Of a stretch of DNA of 64,000 nucleotides, positions 18,451 through 28,961 are shown one piece after another. The position numbers and the translations under genes were made by a program. This DNA is from Saprospiraceae bacterium (lineage in GTDB: Bacteria; Bacteroidota; Bacteroidia; Chitinophagales; Saprospiraceae), in NCBI GenBank assembly GCA_016717145.1, contig JADKGD010000013.1, positions 62,001 to 126,000 of the forward strand, given 5' to 3'. Below the pieces are notes generated by a model. It ran no database searches, was not told the DNA's origin, and saw only the letters and a list, made by a program, of their open reading frames with translations. Within the stretch, counting starts at the first letter, position 1. Each line of letters begins with the position of its first letter.

Positions 18451-19543
18451 TTATCTAAATGGGTTTTTCAGATCAGGATTGTTGTAAAAGTAGTATCATT
18501 AAATGTTTCAATAAAGCTTTCAACCCATCCAGGTAATACTTGTCTAGTTTCAGTTTATGTATTAAAGGATCTTTATTAGGTGATAAGTTCCCTCCTGAAT
18601 TGTAATGGTCGAGAACTTCATCCAAAGTATTGAACTTTCCATTGTGCATATATGGAGCTGAATATTTGATGTTTCTTAAAGTTGGTGCCCTAAATTTGCC
18701 ATTATCGGCCTTTGAACCAGTAACGTTTCCACGCCCAAGATCAACAAAATCCTCTAGTGTTGGAGCTGATGAGATCCCATTATTAAAAAAGCCATCTGAG
18801 GTAGCCATAGGAATATTATGGCAATGTCCACATTCTGATCTGGGTACATCAGGATCAGTATCAAAAAAAACAGCATATCCCAATAATTCTTTATCGGTAA
18901 AAATCCCAATGCCCTGAGAAACTTTATCAAATTTTGAGTCCTTTGAGATAATCGTTCTTTCAAATTGTGCAATTGCTTTAGCAGCCAGTTCTTTATTTAT
19001 TTCAGAGACATTAATTATACCAAATGCTTCGCGAAACATTTTTGGATATTTGGGGTGAACCTTTAAGTCATCAATTATTTTAGACCATGAATGATGTAAT
19101 TCGATTGGGTCCTCAATAGGAAGTAATGCTTGTTCTTCAAGACTTTTTACTCTTCCATCCCAAAAAAGACCAGATTTAATAAAGCCAATATTGATCAGAC
19201 TCATTGCCCCTCGTTTTCCAGATATGCCATCAATTCCGGTACTTGATGATTTTCCATCAGTAAAATTAAATTCAGGTAGATGACAAGACGAACAAGACAT
19301 AGTACTATCAGCAGAAAGAATTGGGTCGTAAAATAAGTGTCTACCCAATAAAACTCCCTGTTTTGTAGAAATATTATCAGCAGGAAATTCCATTGAAGGA
19401 AAGTGTTTTGGTAATTGGATGGTATATAACTCTGGTGAGTATGTTATGTAACTTAAATCACCTGTATTGGGCTCTTCATCTTCACAAGACATGAAAGAAA
19501 GGAAAGAACAAAAAAATAGGAAAGCGACATGTAATGATTTCAT
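18451..19543 (-). CDS. Di-heme cytochrome c peroxidase / MauG-like lipoprotein (3' end frameshifted)
   Basis: A lipoprotein signal (MKSLHVAFLFFCSFLSFMSC) precedes a two-domain di-heme peroxidase: heme motifs CSSCH and CGHCH, RGAMSLINIGF, and FRAPTLRNIKYSAPYMHNG, typical of the MauG/CcpA/MbnH superfamily. As assembled, the frame ends at 18473 with a nonsense tail (LLKHLMILLLQQS). Adding one T and one A in this tail gives AFIETFNDTTFTTNPDLKNPFR and a stop at 18451, a normal family end. The MbnP-like gene lies 12 bases upstream, so the two form an operon in the MbnP-MbnH style. Confidence 0.85.
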
Positions 19544-19555
19544 ATTGCTGATTTC

Positions 19556-20359
19556 TCAATTAACGATAAAACCAGTTGAAATGTTTTGTTTAACTTTATT
19601 CTCAAGTACCTCTATACTTTGGGATAAATCCAAATTCTGAAATATTTTAAAATAATCTGCTGTAACGGTAAACATCAAATTTTCACCTTTTTTTGTGGTT
19701 AAGGGCATTTTTAATTTTATTCTTTTGGACTGTCCAGAAGCTAAAACCGAAATGGATAAAGTGGAATCCCTTATGAAACCGGAAACTTCTGATTTAATTC
19801 TGACTATTTTTGCTGTAAATAAAGCCAGATTACTGTTTTTTGTCAGTGCATTGAGTAAATCAAGGACATGTTTGGAAGGTAAGTTAGTAAATTTGGTATT
19901 TAACATAGTTTCAGATAGCCCTATATAAAAAGTTAAACTATCAAAGGTACCGGCATTTTTTATTGTTCCTATGGTTATGTTTTTATCAACGGATCTATAA
20001 ATCTTCATATCATCAGGGATATAAATACTTTGATCCTGATTACTTATGTATTCATTAATTTTTATGATCTGTTCTTTTTTAAATAATTCGAAAGATGAAA
20101 CATAAAACCTGACATCCGATATTTTATACTTTTGTCCAATATCGTTGATTAATGTGCTATCACTCCTATATACTGAATCCCCTGACATTTGCTTAATATT
20201 CAGCATTAAACTTGGATAAATGCAGCACTTATTACAAGCATTATCAGCACTTACATCAAAATTGGTAGCTAAAGTATCCAAACATCCATCCTTGTTCTGA
20301 TAACAAGAAGAAAGCAACGATAAAAAACCTATTATTAAATAACATAAATTAATTTTCAT
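19556..20359 (-). CDS. MbnP-like lipoprotein
   Basis: 267 residues. Signal MKINLCYLIIGFLSLLSSC suggests a lipoprotein. Next comes a cysteine motif (DGCLDTLATNFDVSADNAC, then NKCCIYP) of the GCxDxxAxNYDxxA type frequent in Bacteroidota secreted proteins. The rest matches the MbnP pattern: LNIKQMSGDSVYR, ISDVRFYVSSFEL, and FDSLTFYIGLSE. Known MbnP has a tryptophan that its MauG-like partner MbnH converts to kynurenine for copper binding; this protein has no tryptophan at all. It precedes the di-heme peroxidase gene by 12 bases. Confidence 0.7.
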   Translation of the reverse strand: MKINLCYLIIGFLSLLSSCYQNKDGCLDTLATNFDVSADNACNKCCIYPSLMLNIKQMSGDSVYRSDSTLINDIGQKYKISDVRFYVSSFELFKKEQIIKINEYISNQDQSIYIPDDMKIYRSVDKNITIGTIKNAGTFDSLTFYIGLSETMLNTKFTNLPSKHVLDLLNALTKNSNLALFTAKIVRIKSEVSGFIRDSTLSISVLASGQSKRIKLKMPLTTKKGENLMFTVTADYFKIFQNLDLSQSIEVLENKVKQNISTGFIVN

Positions 20360-20369
20360 TCTGGAAAAT

Positions 20370-21191
20370 TTATTTTTGTTTTTTCATTTCATCAAATATG
20401 TTTTTTACTATTTGTTTTACTTGAGCAGAGAAGTCTTTTTCAATAATCCAGTAATAGTAGTTTGGTTCGGTTTTAAAGACGTGAGAAACCAATTGTCCAG
20501 TATATTTTCCAAAGTTAAAAATCACTTCTCCTTTTGCATTATATTTAAGTCGTTGCGTTACATCAAGCATACTACTATCCGAAACAAATTCTGCTATAGC
20601 CGCAATATCATTCTTAATTGGCGCCGGATGAGAAAAGCCATCACCATCGATATAGTCCACGTTTTCATACTTCCTCAATTGTCCCTTAAATACCTCTACC
20701 GTTGCACGTGCGTCGGCCAATGCGTCGTGTGCATCATCAAGATTACCTCCACAATATAGTCTGTATGCAGCTTTAAGCGTCCGGGGCTCCATTTTATAGA
20801 ATATTTTTTGAACATCAATAAGCCTACGTTTTGAGATATCAAAATCTAAGCCGATTCTATGAAATTCTTCCATCAGCATTGGAATATCAAACCTATCAGA
20901 ATTATATCCTCCGATATCTGCCGTGCCAATAAATTCATATATTTGTTTACCCACCTGCTCAAAGGTCGGTTTATTTCGTAACATTTCGTTACTTATACCA
21001 TGTACTGCAAACGCTTCTTCAGATATTGGGATTCCGGGATTAATAAATAGAAAAAGTTCTTCCGGCAGGGCACTTTTATTTGTATATTTAATCAACGCAA
21101 TTTGGAGTATTCTATCTTTTAAGACATTTAATCCTGTCGACTCAATATCAAAAAAAACTATGTCTTTTTCTAAATTAAAATTAATATCCAT
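20370..21191 (-). CDS. DnaQ-family 3'-5' exonuclease with exonuclease X-like C-terminus
   Basis: 273 residues. The exonuclease domain shows ExoI FFDIESTGL (the D and E metal ligands), ExoII GGYNSDRFDIPML and ExoIII HDALADARATVEVF, so all DEDDh ligands are present. The C-terminal part (GEVIFNFGKYTGQLVSHVF and YYYWIIEKDFS) resembles the DUF3820 / exonuclease X tail that follows such domains. It probably acts in DNA repair or proofreading-like trimming; it is not fused to polymerase. It is part of the minus-strand run between apbE and the MbnP-like gene, with 8- and 10-base gaps. Confidence 0.85.
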   Translation of the reverse strand: MDINFNLEKDIVFFDIESTGLNVLKDRILQIALIKYTNKSALPEELFLFINPGIPISEEAFAVHGISNEMLRNKPTFEQVGKQIYEFIGTADIGGYNSDRFDIPMLMEEFHRIGLDFDISKRRLIDVQKIFYKMEPRTLKAAYRLYCGGNLDDAHDALADARATVEVFKGQLRKYENVDYIDGDGFSHPAPIKNDIAAIAEFVSDSSMLDVTQRLKYNAKGEVIFNFGKYTGQLVSHVFKTEPNYYYWIIEKDFSAQVKQIVKNIFDEMKKQK

Positions 21192-21199
21192 GCTAGGTA

Positions 21200-22249
21200 C
21201 TAGTTATTTTGCTCATTATGCAGATAATATTTGGAAAACCCTTCACTGACTTTAAACTCAAAAACGCCATCTCCTTCATTATCATATATAAAACATGCAT
21301 CAATATTTTTTAATTGTTTTATAAGTTCTAAAGATTTGTCAAGGCCCAAAACCATAAATGCCGTCGCATATGCATCGGCAGTAATACAATCATTGGCTAT
21401 AACTGTTGCGCTTAAAATATCTGTTGGTTGGCTCATACCAGTAAACGGATTTATTATATGAGCAAATTTCTGTCCTTTGGATTCATAAACAGTTCTGTAA
21501 TTACCGCTAGTTGCCAAAGATTTATTTGAAATCATTAGGGGCAATTCAATTTCTGACAAAGAAGCACCTTCTTTTGGTTTATTGATACCAATCACCCATT
21601 CCTGTTTATCTGCATTTACACCCAATGCACTTATTTCACCTCCAATATCTATCATAAAATTCATTATTCCTTTACCCCTTAAATAATCTGAAATAATATC
21701 AACTGCATATCCGGGAGCAATAGCGTTAAAATCTAAATTCACGTCCTTATCAGGTTTGATAATACATATTTTGCCCGAATTGTCTTTAATTAAATGTAAG
21801 CTATCAAAAACCAACAACTTGAGAAGCTTTTTCACAACCAATGTATCTACACTTTTAAGTTTCTTTTTTTCTTTGTACCCGAAGCCATAATAAGCAACTA
21901 ATGGAGAAATTGATGGATCAAACGCTCCACCTGTTTTCTCAAAAACTTCCCGGGATTTGTTAAACACTGTTTCGAAGAAAGGATCTTCACTTGAATTGTA
22001 ACAAAATAAGCTATCCGCAGAGTTAAAAAAAGAAAGCGTACTACTATCAATGTATGAAGACATTGAATAATTAAACTTTACCAATATAGAATCTATTGAT
22101 TTTTGGATATTGGAAGGTATATCTGTCTGTAATGTTATTTGATAGGTTGTTCCCATTGTAGGGCCTGTTAACTTATAATACTCTTTTGAATTATTTTCAC
22201 AACTCAGTGAAACAATAATTAACAAAAGTAAAAAGTATGTACACTTCAT
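21200..22249 (-). CDS. apbE: FAD:protein FMN transferase ApbE
   Basis: 349 residues with a lipoprotein signal (MKCTYFLLLLIIVSLSC). The ApbE core is complete: GPTMGTTYQITLQ at the start, DFNAIAPGYAVDIISDYLR, the FAD-binding MIDIGGEISALG, and DCITADAYATAFMVLGLD with the Mg2+ ligands. ApbE attaches FMN to threonines of Na+-NQR or Rnf subunits. None of those is in the window. It sits 8 bases upstream of the exonuclease gene; the terC gene is 15 bases further upstream. Confidence 0.92.
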   Translation of the reverse strand: MKCTYFLLLLIIVSLSCENNSKEYYKLTGPTMGTTYQITLQTDIPSNIQKSIDSILVKFNYSMSSYIDSSTLSFFNSADSLFCYNSSEDPFFETVFNKSREVFEKTGGAFDPSISPLVAYYGFGYKEKKKLKSVDTLVVKKLLKLLVFDSLHLIKDNSGKICIIKPDKDVNLDFNAIAPGYAVDIISDYLRGKGIMNFMIDIGGEISALGVNADKQEWVIGINKPKEGASLSEIELPLMISNKSLATSGNYRTVYESKGQKFAHIINPFTGMSQPTDILSATVIANDCITADAYATAFMVLGLDKSLELIKQLKNIDACFIYDNEGDGVFEFKVSEGFSKYYLHNEQNN

Positions 22250-22264
22250 AAAATTGACATTACA

Positions 22265-23125
22265 TTATTTAATTACATCATTTAATAGTCCCCTGTCCTT
22301 TGCTTCTTCGGAATATGAATGTAATTCAACTGGTTTTGCTGTTGAAGTTCTAAGTTTCATATTAAGAAACTCTACCAGTAATGAAAATGCAATAGCAAAA
22401 TAAAGATATCCTTTCGGAACTACTCCAATATGGGAACCAAAAATACTTAAACCTGCAAGATGCCCGCCTTCCAGGATTAACATAAATCCAATAAGGATAA
22501 GAAATGAAAGGCCTAAAACCTGAATGGTTGGGTGATCATTTACAAATCGCCCTACAGGTACTGCAAATGCCATCATAATTATGACTGAAAACACCACAGC
22601 TATTATCATGATAATTAAAGCTCCTTCAACACCGTTTGTCATTCCGACAGCTGTAAGAATAGAATCAAAAGAGAAAACGATATTTATTAGGGTGATCTGA
22701 ATAATAGCTGAAGATAATGTTATGCGGTTTTTTTTGCCCTTTTCAATAATAGCAGGGTCCCCTTCAAGTTTATGATGAATTTCCGTTACACTTTTGTATA
22801 ATAAAAATATACCTCCTGCTATTAGTATTAGACTTTGACCTGAAAATCCAGCAGTTATTATGGTAGTGTCTATTGAAATCCAGGGTTGCTTCATAGCTAT
22901 CAAGACGGAAATACCTAAAAGTAATATGATACGCATAAACATTGCAAGAATCAATCCTATATTCGTAGCCTTTTTTTGATCTTCACGCGCCAATTTGCTT
23001 GCAGAGATAGAAATAAAAATAATATTATCAACGCCTAGAACAATTTCCAGAAAAGTCAAGGTAAGTAAACTTAACCAGACTGAAGAACTGGCAAAGTCAG
23101 GAATTGAGATTAAATTAAAAAGCAT
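22265..23125 (-). CDS. TerC family membrane protein
   Basis: 286 residues with seven or so hydrophobic segments. The TerC signature is visible twice, as LTFLEIVLGVDNIIFISISA near the N-terminus and QITLINIVFSFDSILTAVG in the middle, each with the conserved acidic residue in a membrane helix. A charged cytoplasmic loop (GDPAIIEKGKKN) separates the halves. TerC proteins export Mn2+ or assist metalation of secreted proteins, and some relate to tellurium resistance; which applies here cannot be read from the sequence. Part of the minus-strand run. Confidence 0.9.
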   Translation of the reverse strand: MLFNLISIPDFASSSVWLSLLTLTFLEIVLGVDNIIFISISASKLAREDQKKATNIGLILAMFMRIILLLGISVLIAMKQPWISIDTTIITAGFSGQSLILIAGGIFLLYKSVTEIHHKLEGDPAIIEKGKKNRITLSSAIIQITLINIVFSFDSILTAVGMTNGVEGALIIMIIAVVFSVIIMMAFAVPVGRFVNDHPTIQVLGLSFLILIGFMLILEGGHLAGLSIFGSHIGVVPKGYLYFAIAFSLLVEFLNMKLRTSTAKPVELHSYSEEAKDRGLLNDVIK

Positions 23126-23224
23126 ATTATCAGAATTTCAAATTGAAAAATGAAACACAAATTTAGAGCTATTTTTTGACGAACCTATTATTTTAAAAAA
23201 CTTATCTGAATTGTTTGATTGTGG

Positions 23225-23860
23225 TCATGAATTAATAAGTGCAATAAAATGTCCGAGACAACCTAAAATAACAAAAATATGCCAGATGGCATGGTGCCAA
23301 GCTAACTTAGTCCAAATATAAAATATAACCCCAACTGTATAGAAAATACCACCGGAAAGTAACCAAAGTTTTACAAAAGATGACATGCTTGTTGTAATGG
23401 ACTCAAATATTATTATGACCATCCATCCTAAAACAAGATATAATAAAAGAGAAAATATCTCATATTTATCATTAAATATCAATTTAAAGATGATTCCAAA
23501 TATAATTATAAGCCAGTGAATCCTTAAAAACAAAATGCCTTGAGGTTCATAATAATAATATAATATAAAAGGTGTATAAGTACACCCAATCAAAATGAAG
23601 ATAGAGATATGATCGACTACCCGCCATCTGTTTTTAAGAATATCTTTATTAGCTAAATGATACATAGTGGAACTAAAAAACATAAATATCATTCCAAAAG
23701 AGAATGCAAATAAGCCCCAAAATTTAATAGAGTAGGGCTCAGACATCAATAAGACAGGTGTTAAAAACAATGCGAATATACATGCTATGCCATGGGTTAC
23801 AACATTGGCTTTTTCATCAAGGGGCAATGTGTAATACTGATTAATAAGTTTAGTTTTCAT
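23225..23860 (-). CDS. Hemolysin III family (PAQR) membrane protein
   Basis: 211 residues with seven predicted membrane segments. PAQR-type hydrolase ligands are seen: S and H in FSSTMYHLANKDIL, D in VVDHISIFILIGCTYTPF, and the C-terminal HHAIWHIFVILGCLGHF. It matches the hemolysin III / YqfA family, whose physiological role is thought to be membrane homeostasis and not haemolysis. It starts 4 bases from the end of the TPR protein gene. Confidence 0.88.
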   Translation of the reverse strand: MKTKLINQYYTLPLDEKANVVTHGIACIFALFLTPVLLMSEPYSIKFWGLFAFSFGMIFMFFSSTMYHLANKDILKNRWRVVDHISIFILIGCTYTPFILYYYYEPQGILFLRIHWLIIIFGIIFKLIFNDKYEIFSLLLYLVLGWMVIIIFESITTSMSSFVKLWLLSGGIFYTVGVIFYIWTKLAWHHAIWHIFVILGCLGHFIALINS

Positions 23861-23863
23861 ATA

Positions 23864-25838
23864 CTATAAACCAAATTGTTGGCGGTATGCCGGGTCTATT
23901 TGATTAAAACCAAGCTGAATACTTTGTTGTAAGTCGGCTTTAGCTTCCTTCATCATATTTACACCAGCATATGTTCTTGAACGTTCATAAAAGTATAATC
24001 CAATATTATTACTTTTTAAATTAAGTGCTTGTGTATAAGCTTCAATCGCTTCCATTGGCTTTTCCAATAACCTCAGTGCTCTTCCTTTTTCATACCAAAG
24101 GTCAGGATTATAAGGATTTAATTTTAGATAAGATGTAATATCCTGAACAGCAAGGTCATACCGTCCGGTAGTATTGTACATTATAGACCTGTTAAGGTAT
24201 CCTACAGCATGATCTGGTTTAAGCTTTAATCCTGCATTAAAATCTAAAATTGCTTTTTCAATATCACCAAGTCTGGCATAAGTTGCCCCCCTATTAACCA
24301 GGAATTCACCATCAGTGGGATCATACTTTATCGCTTTGTTATAATCATTTAATGCCAATAGTAGGGTATCCCTACCTTTAGCCAAATCAAAATACAGTCT
24401 TGCACGACTATTATAGGCTTGAGGCTGTTCATCTTTCATTGAAATTGTCTTATTGTAATCCGAAAGTGCTTCTGTATACATTTTTTTATCTCTGTAAAAG
24501 TTTGCTCGATTACCATAAGGTAGGGTAGTAGCCTGATAATATTTAAGCACATGGGACCATAATGTGCCGCTATCCTTCCAAATCTTATTTTGTTGAAATG
24601 TTACAAAACCTATTAAAACGAAATAAATGCCCACCAAACTGAACAAAGTATTAGTTTTTTCAGGATATTTTGTTAAATAAGCATCCAGGTAATATCCGGC
24701 GATAAAAAACAAACCCAGGTATGCCATATATGTAAATCTATCGGCAAGATAACCCTGACCTGCAGCCAAAATCTGCAATAAAAATATTATATTAACAATA
24801 AAAAATGAAAGTCCAAAAAACACTACTTTTTGTCCATTTTTATACGCTCGATACATTATCAGTATAACTATAGGGAAAATCAAAATAGAAGGCCAGAAGT
24901 ACCATGGAAAATGATTTGGATATGGATAAAGGGGAGACATTCTGAATGGCACTACTAGCTTTATCAAGTAAATGATAAAACTAAAGGCACCAACAAAAAG
25001 ACGTTCCAAAAAGTTAAAATTGGTTGTATCTTCTACTGTTGCAAGTGAACCAAACTCTTTAAGCATTTTTATACCATATAGTCCGGTCATGGCAGACAAT
25101 ATAAAAAAAGGAATTTTATTGATTACCGATTTTATATGCCACTTCTTATCTATATAATAATCAACCGCCATCATACTAAGCGGCAATGAAACAGCCTGAA
25201 TTTTGGACAATAGAGACAACACAAAAAATATTGTCATCCATACCCATCTGAAGTTATTTTGATCTTTTTTGAACTTAATATATTGTAAAAGTGCGGCAAG
25301 ATAAAAAACGCCAAATAGAACATCTTTTCGTTCAGTGACCCAAGCTACTGATTCAACCCGCATTGGATGAATTCCGAATAATAATGCTACAAAAACAGAT
25401 CCCTGCCATCCTAAACCTAAGAGTCCCGCTATGAAATAGACTAACAATACACAGATAAGGTGTAAATAAATATTGTCCAAGTGCCAGTAAATAGGTTTTT
25501 CAAAACCAATCCATTTTTTTTCAAGGGCAAATGTCCAAATTGTTAATGGGTTATAATTTCCTATAACACCAGAAGTAAATATGTCTTTGGTGTTATCCCA
25601 GAAATTCTTATCATCGATGGTCTGAACTAAGGGATTTTCATAAAAATTTCTATCATCATCCCAATTTACGAATTCATTATTTATAGCTGTCGAAAAACAA
25701 ATAAACGTAATGAAAACTGCTAAAATACCGGGCAACCAAGGTATTCCGGATTTTGGGGTAGGATTATTTTTCAGCTTTTTTTTGAACTCCGGAAGATATT
25801 GATTTGGCCTGTATATATTGATCCTTTTTTTTTGACAT
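23864..25838 (-). CDS. Polytopic membrane protein with C-terminal TPR repeats (TMTC-like, frameshifted near start)
   Basis: A clean frame runs from a TTG at 25735 for 623 residues. Removing one A from the A9 run at 25825-25833 joins it to an ATG at 25838 and adds MSKKRINIYRPNQYLPEFKK before it (about 657 residues). About ten membrane helices with the motif FVNWDDDRNFYENP and a luminal FGIHPMRVESVAWVTERKD are typical of GT-C O-mannosyltransferases of the TMTC/DUF1736 kind. Four or more TPR repeats follow (for example FLVNRGATYARLGDIEKAIL). A role in protein or polymer glycosylation at the cell surface is likely but unproven. Confidence 0.75.
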
Positions 25839-26090
25839 TTTGTATATGTATATTGCTATCGCAAAGATAGTTAATATAACTTAATTTTCATATATGAGCG
25901 ATAAAAAATACAATTTTATAATAGATTTGGATTTAAAAATTAAACACCTTGCTTATTATTGCATTGTAATGTTTAAATTTGGTAATTCCAGCCAATTAAC
26001 CAGCAATTTCAGTAATCTGATACATAAGCATAAACGAATAAATCAATGGTTGGACTTGCTTACTAATGTCTACATTTTAAATTTACTCAA

Positions 26091-26816
26091 TTATTTAATC
26101 CATTTTTCCATCTGGGTAATAACAGCCACCATATCTTTTGGTAATGGTGCATATATTTCAATATTTTGATACGTAAATGGGTGGGTAATCACAAGTTTTT
26201 CAGCATGCAGCGGCTGTCTTGACAGAAGGGCTTTTTCTACTTGTTGTTTCCCCAAATGAAACTTCTTTTGTTTAATTTCTGATAAAAAAAATGCGTCCCG
26301 ATTTCCATACAGAGCATCTACAATAAGTGGATTGCCAAGATATTGCATGTGCACACGTACCTGATGTGTCCTGCCTGTAAATATTCTAATATACAACAGA
26401 CTATATTTTTTAAAATTCTTAATAATTTTATAATCGGTGACACATTCTTTACCTCTTGGATGTACTAACATTTTACCTCTGGTAACTGATGATTCTGTAA
26501 GAGGCACATTTATTTGACCGCTTTCAGGAGAAGGCACACCATCGACAATTGCCATATAATATTTTTCGACATCTCTCGCCTCAAAACTCTTTGACATTAG
26601 TCTATGGGTATTTGCATCTTTTGCAAAAAGATTAACTCCACTAGTAAACTTATCCAACCTGTGTACCGGGATAATGTCAGGATAGTCCGCTTGTAGCAAA
26701 TTTACCAGATTTGGTATGTCTGTGTTAAATCTATCTGGAATAGTAAGTATTCCAGGTGCTTTATTGACTGCTATTAGATATTGATCTTCAAAAAGAATTT
26801 CAAATGTTCTTTTCAT
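26091..26816 (-). CDS. RluA family pseudouridine synthase
   Basis: 241 residues. The catalytic motif HRLDKFTSGVNLFAKD carries the aspartate used for uridine isomerisation, and GRTHQVRVHMQYLGNPLIVD is the second family signature. There is no S4 RNA-binding domain at the N-terminus, so it is a compact RluA form that modifies rRNA or tRNA uridines. Its ATG overlaps the stop of the upstream glycosyltransferase part by 4 bases (ATGA), implying translational coupling. Confidence 0.92.
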   Translation of the reverse strand: MKRTFEILFEDQYLIAVNKAPGILTIPDRFNTDIPNLVNLLQADYPDIIPVHRLDKFTSGVNLFAKDANTHRLMSKSFEARDVEKYYMAIVDGVPSPESGQINVPLTESSVTRGKMLVHPRGKECVTDYKIIKNFKKYSLLYIRIFTGRTHQVRVHMQYLGNPLIVDALYGNRDAFFLSEIKQKKFHLGKQQVEKALLSRQPLHAEKLVITHPFTYQNIEIYAPLPKDMVAVITQMEKWIK

Positions 26817-28815
26817 TTTACACGTTCATTTATGAAAATACTGCTCCATGTTTTTTTGTTTCTGATAAAATAATCCCATATGATAGAACCTTCATATCTT
26901 CCTGCTAGATTTGGAGGATTTAATCTATTGCGATTTATCATTCCACTTTCCATGTTGCGGCGTTCAAATATGAAAGGAAGATTGATATAAAAAGTAATGT
27001 GTGCTTTTAGGATAGCTAAAGTCGACAAAGGCTTGCCTTCAAACAGGAATTTAATACCTGCAATGCCATCCAAAATAAGCTTAAGTGGTAATAACCAAAT
27101 AAGTTTACCAAGAAATTCATTTTTAGTGAGTAGGTACAAGTTATTTCTGAAGTTATAATAGTCTTTCTTAGGATTTTGATAATCAAGCGTTCCTCCTCCA
27201 AGGTGAAAGACCTTACTTTTAGCTATAGCATACACTTTGTATCCAGCCAATTTTGCCCTCCAACAAAAATCAATTTCCTCCTGATGGGCAAAAAAGCATC
27301 ATCAAAGCCTCCAAGAGCCTTAAACAATTTTGTACGGCAAATCATAGCAGCACCACTTGCCCAAAAAATTTCTGCATCTGAATTATATTGACCAATATTT
27401 GTTTCTATACTGTTAAAAACTCTGCCTCTACAAAATGGGTATCCAAGGATATCCAAATAACCTCCTGCAGCACCGGCATATTCGAACTTATTTTTTTCTT
27501 CCTGAGATAAAATTAACGGTTGAGCCACCCCTAATGATAAATTCTTTTCAAAAGCTTCGATGATGGGGTCAAGCCAATTCTCGGTGACTAGTACATCGGA
27601 ATTTAGTAATACGATATATTCTGTAATTACATCTTTTAATCCCTTATTATAACCTTCAGCAAAACCGTAATTTTTTGAAAGTTCTACAATTTCAATTTCC
27701 GGATGCCATTCTCTGATATATGCAACTGAATCGTCGGTTGATTTATTATCTATTACAACGATGTTGAATTCGTATTTTGATGAACTATAATCCAACATAG
27801 GCAAATAAGACTCTAAAAGTTCAAGCCCATTAAAATTTAAAATGACAAGACTTACAAGCGGATCTTTCTTTTTATTATTATTAATTTCTTCAAGTACTTT
27901 AATGGCTTCAATTTCATCCTTGCGAAGTTGGGTTTTTAGACCATCAAGATTTTCAAATTTTATATCTTCACGAAGGTATTTCAGTATGTGGATTTGGATA
28001 ATTTTGTCATAAATATTCTGGTTAAAATCAAATATATTGATTTCAATATTTGCTACGTTCTGATTGGTTACAGTTGGCCGTTTCCCAATGTACATCATTC
28101 CTTCAAAAGTGATATTCTCCACATCAATTTTAACAGCGTAAACCCCTTCTTTAGGTATCAACTTCTCTTTTTCTGCAATTTGTAGATTAGCTGTGGGATA
28201 GCCGAGTTTTGATCCTAACTTATCACCGTGAATGACTTTGCCGGTCAAAAGATAAAAACCTTTCAAAAACAAATTTGCATCTTCAACATTTCCTTCTAGC
28301 AAGGCTTTTCTAATTTTCGTACTGCTTATTGCGATTTCTTCAATTTCCTGTTTATAAATTTCAATAACCTGAAACCCTGCAGATTTTTCATATTCTCTCA
28401 ATAAATCGATATGCCCGCTTCGATTTAATCCAAATCTGTGATCATATCCAATGACGATATATTTGGGCGAAAAGCTACTTATTATAAAATTCTCAATATA
28501 CTCTCTGGGATCCTGTCTGGAAAATTCAAAAGTAAATGGAACCACCACCACATTTTTTATACCAAAATGATCAAGAAGCATTAATTTTTCGTCAAGCGTA
28601 TTTAACAGACTTACATCTGATTCTTTAGGATCTATGACTTTGCGTGGATGCGGGTAAAATGTGATCACAATACTTTCACCATCAATTTCGCTGGCAAGTG
28701 ACTTAACCCTTGACAGAATTTTTTGATGACCTACATGTACTCCATCGAAGGAGCCTATAGTAATGACAGCATTTTTAAAGTTGGGGAGTTCCTTTATGTT
28801 TCTGTAAATGTTCAT
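26813..28815 (-). CDS. ribF: RibF (riboflavin kinase/FAD synthetase) fused to a GT2 glycosyltransferase (frameshifted in GT part)
   Basis: The ATG at 28815 begins MNIYRNIKELPNFKNAVITI. Residues 1 to about 313 are a full RibF: adenylyltransferase GSFDGVHVGHQKIL and ISSTKIRKALLEG, then flavokinase GSKLGYPTANLQI and EGVYAVKID. The frame continues without a stop through INNNKKKDPLVSLVILNFNG into a GT2 domain (VVIDNKSTDDSVAYI, LNSDVLV, GGFDDAF). One T missing from the T6 run at about 27290 breaks the frame; restoring it gives AFFAHQEEIDFCWRAK, a rhamnosyltransferase-like signature, and runs to 26813. The restored length is about 667 residues. Whether the fusion is real or a lost stop is unresolved. 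Confidence 0.85.
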
Positions 28816-28961
28816 GGATGTGCACAGAAGATTAATATTTCTTTCTATCTTGGTTGCAAAAATAAGCATCTTAAAGATAATTTTCCATTAGTTTTCAGAT
28901 ATTCTGAACAAATAACATACTTTTGGACTTTATTGATACAATATCTGAATTAAATAAATAC

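Larger units (their letters stand above)
17904..18472. other. Structured intergenic region between mqnD and the peroxidase gene
   Basis: About 550 bases with no conventional gene. It holds a minus-strand promoter (18308-18338), a 35-codon ORF (18119-18226), a hairpin GGGTTG/CAACCC (18171-18197), a hairpin TATAGGG/CCCTATA (18082-18104) and a very strong terminator (18023-18050). Together these suggest a short transcript of about 290 nt on the minus strand. Confidence 0.6.

Noticed and set aside
25894..26169. 91-codon plus-strand ORF before the RluA gene
   Set aside because: It overlaps the end of the RluA gene on the other strand, has low-complexity AT-rich codons and no recognisable domain or promoter.
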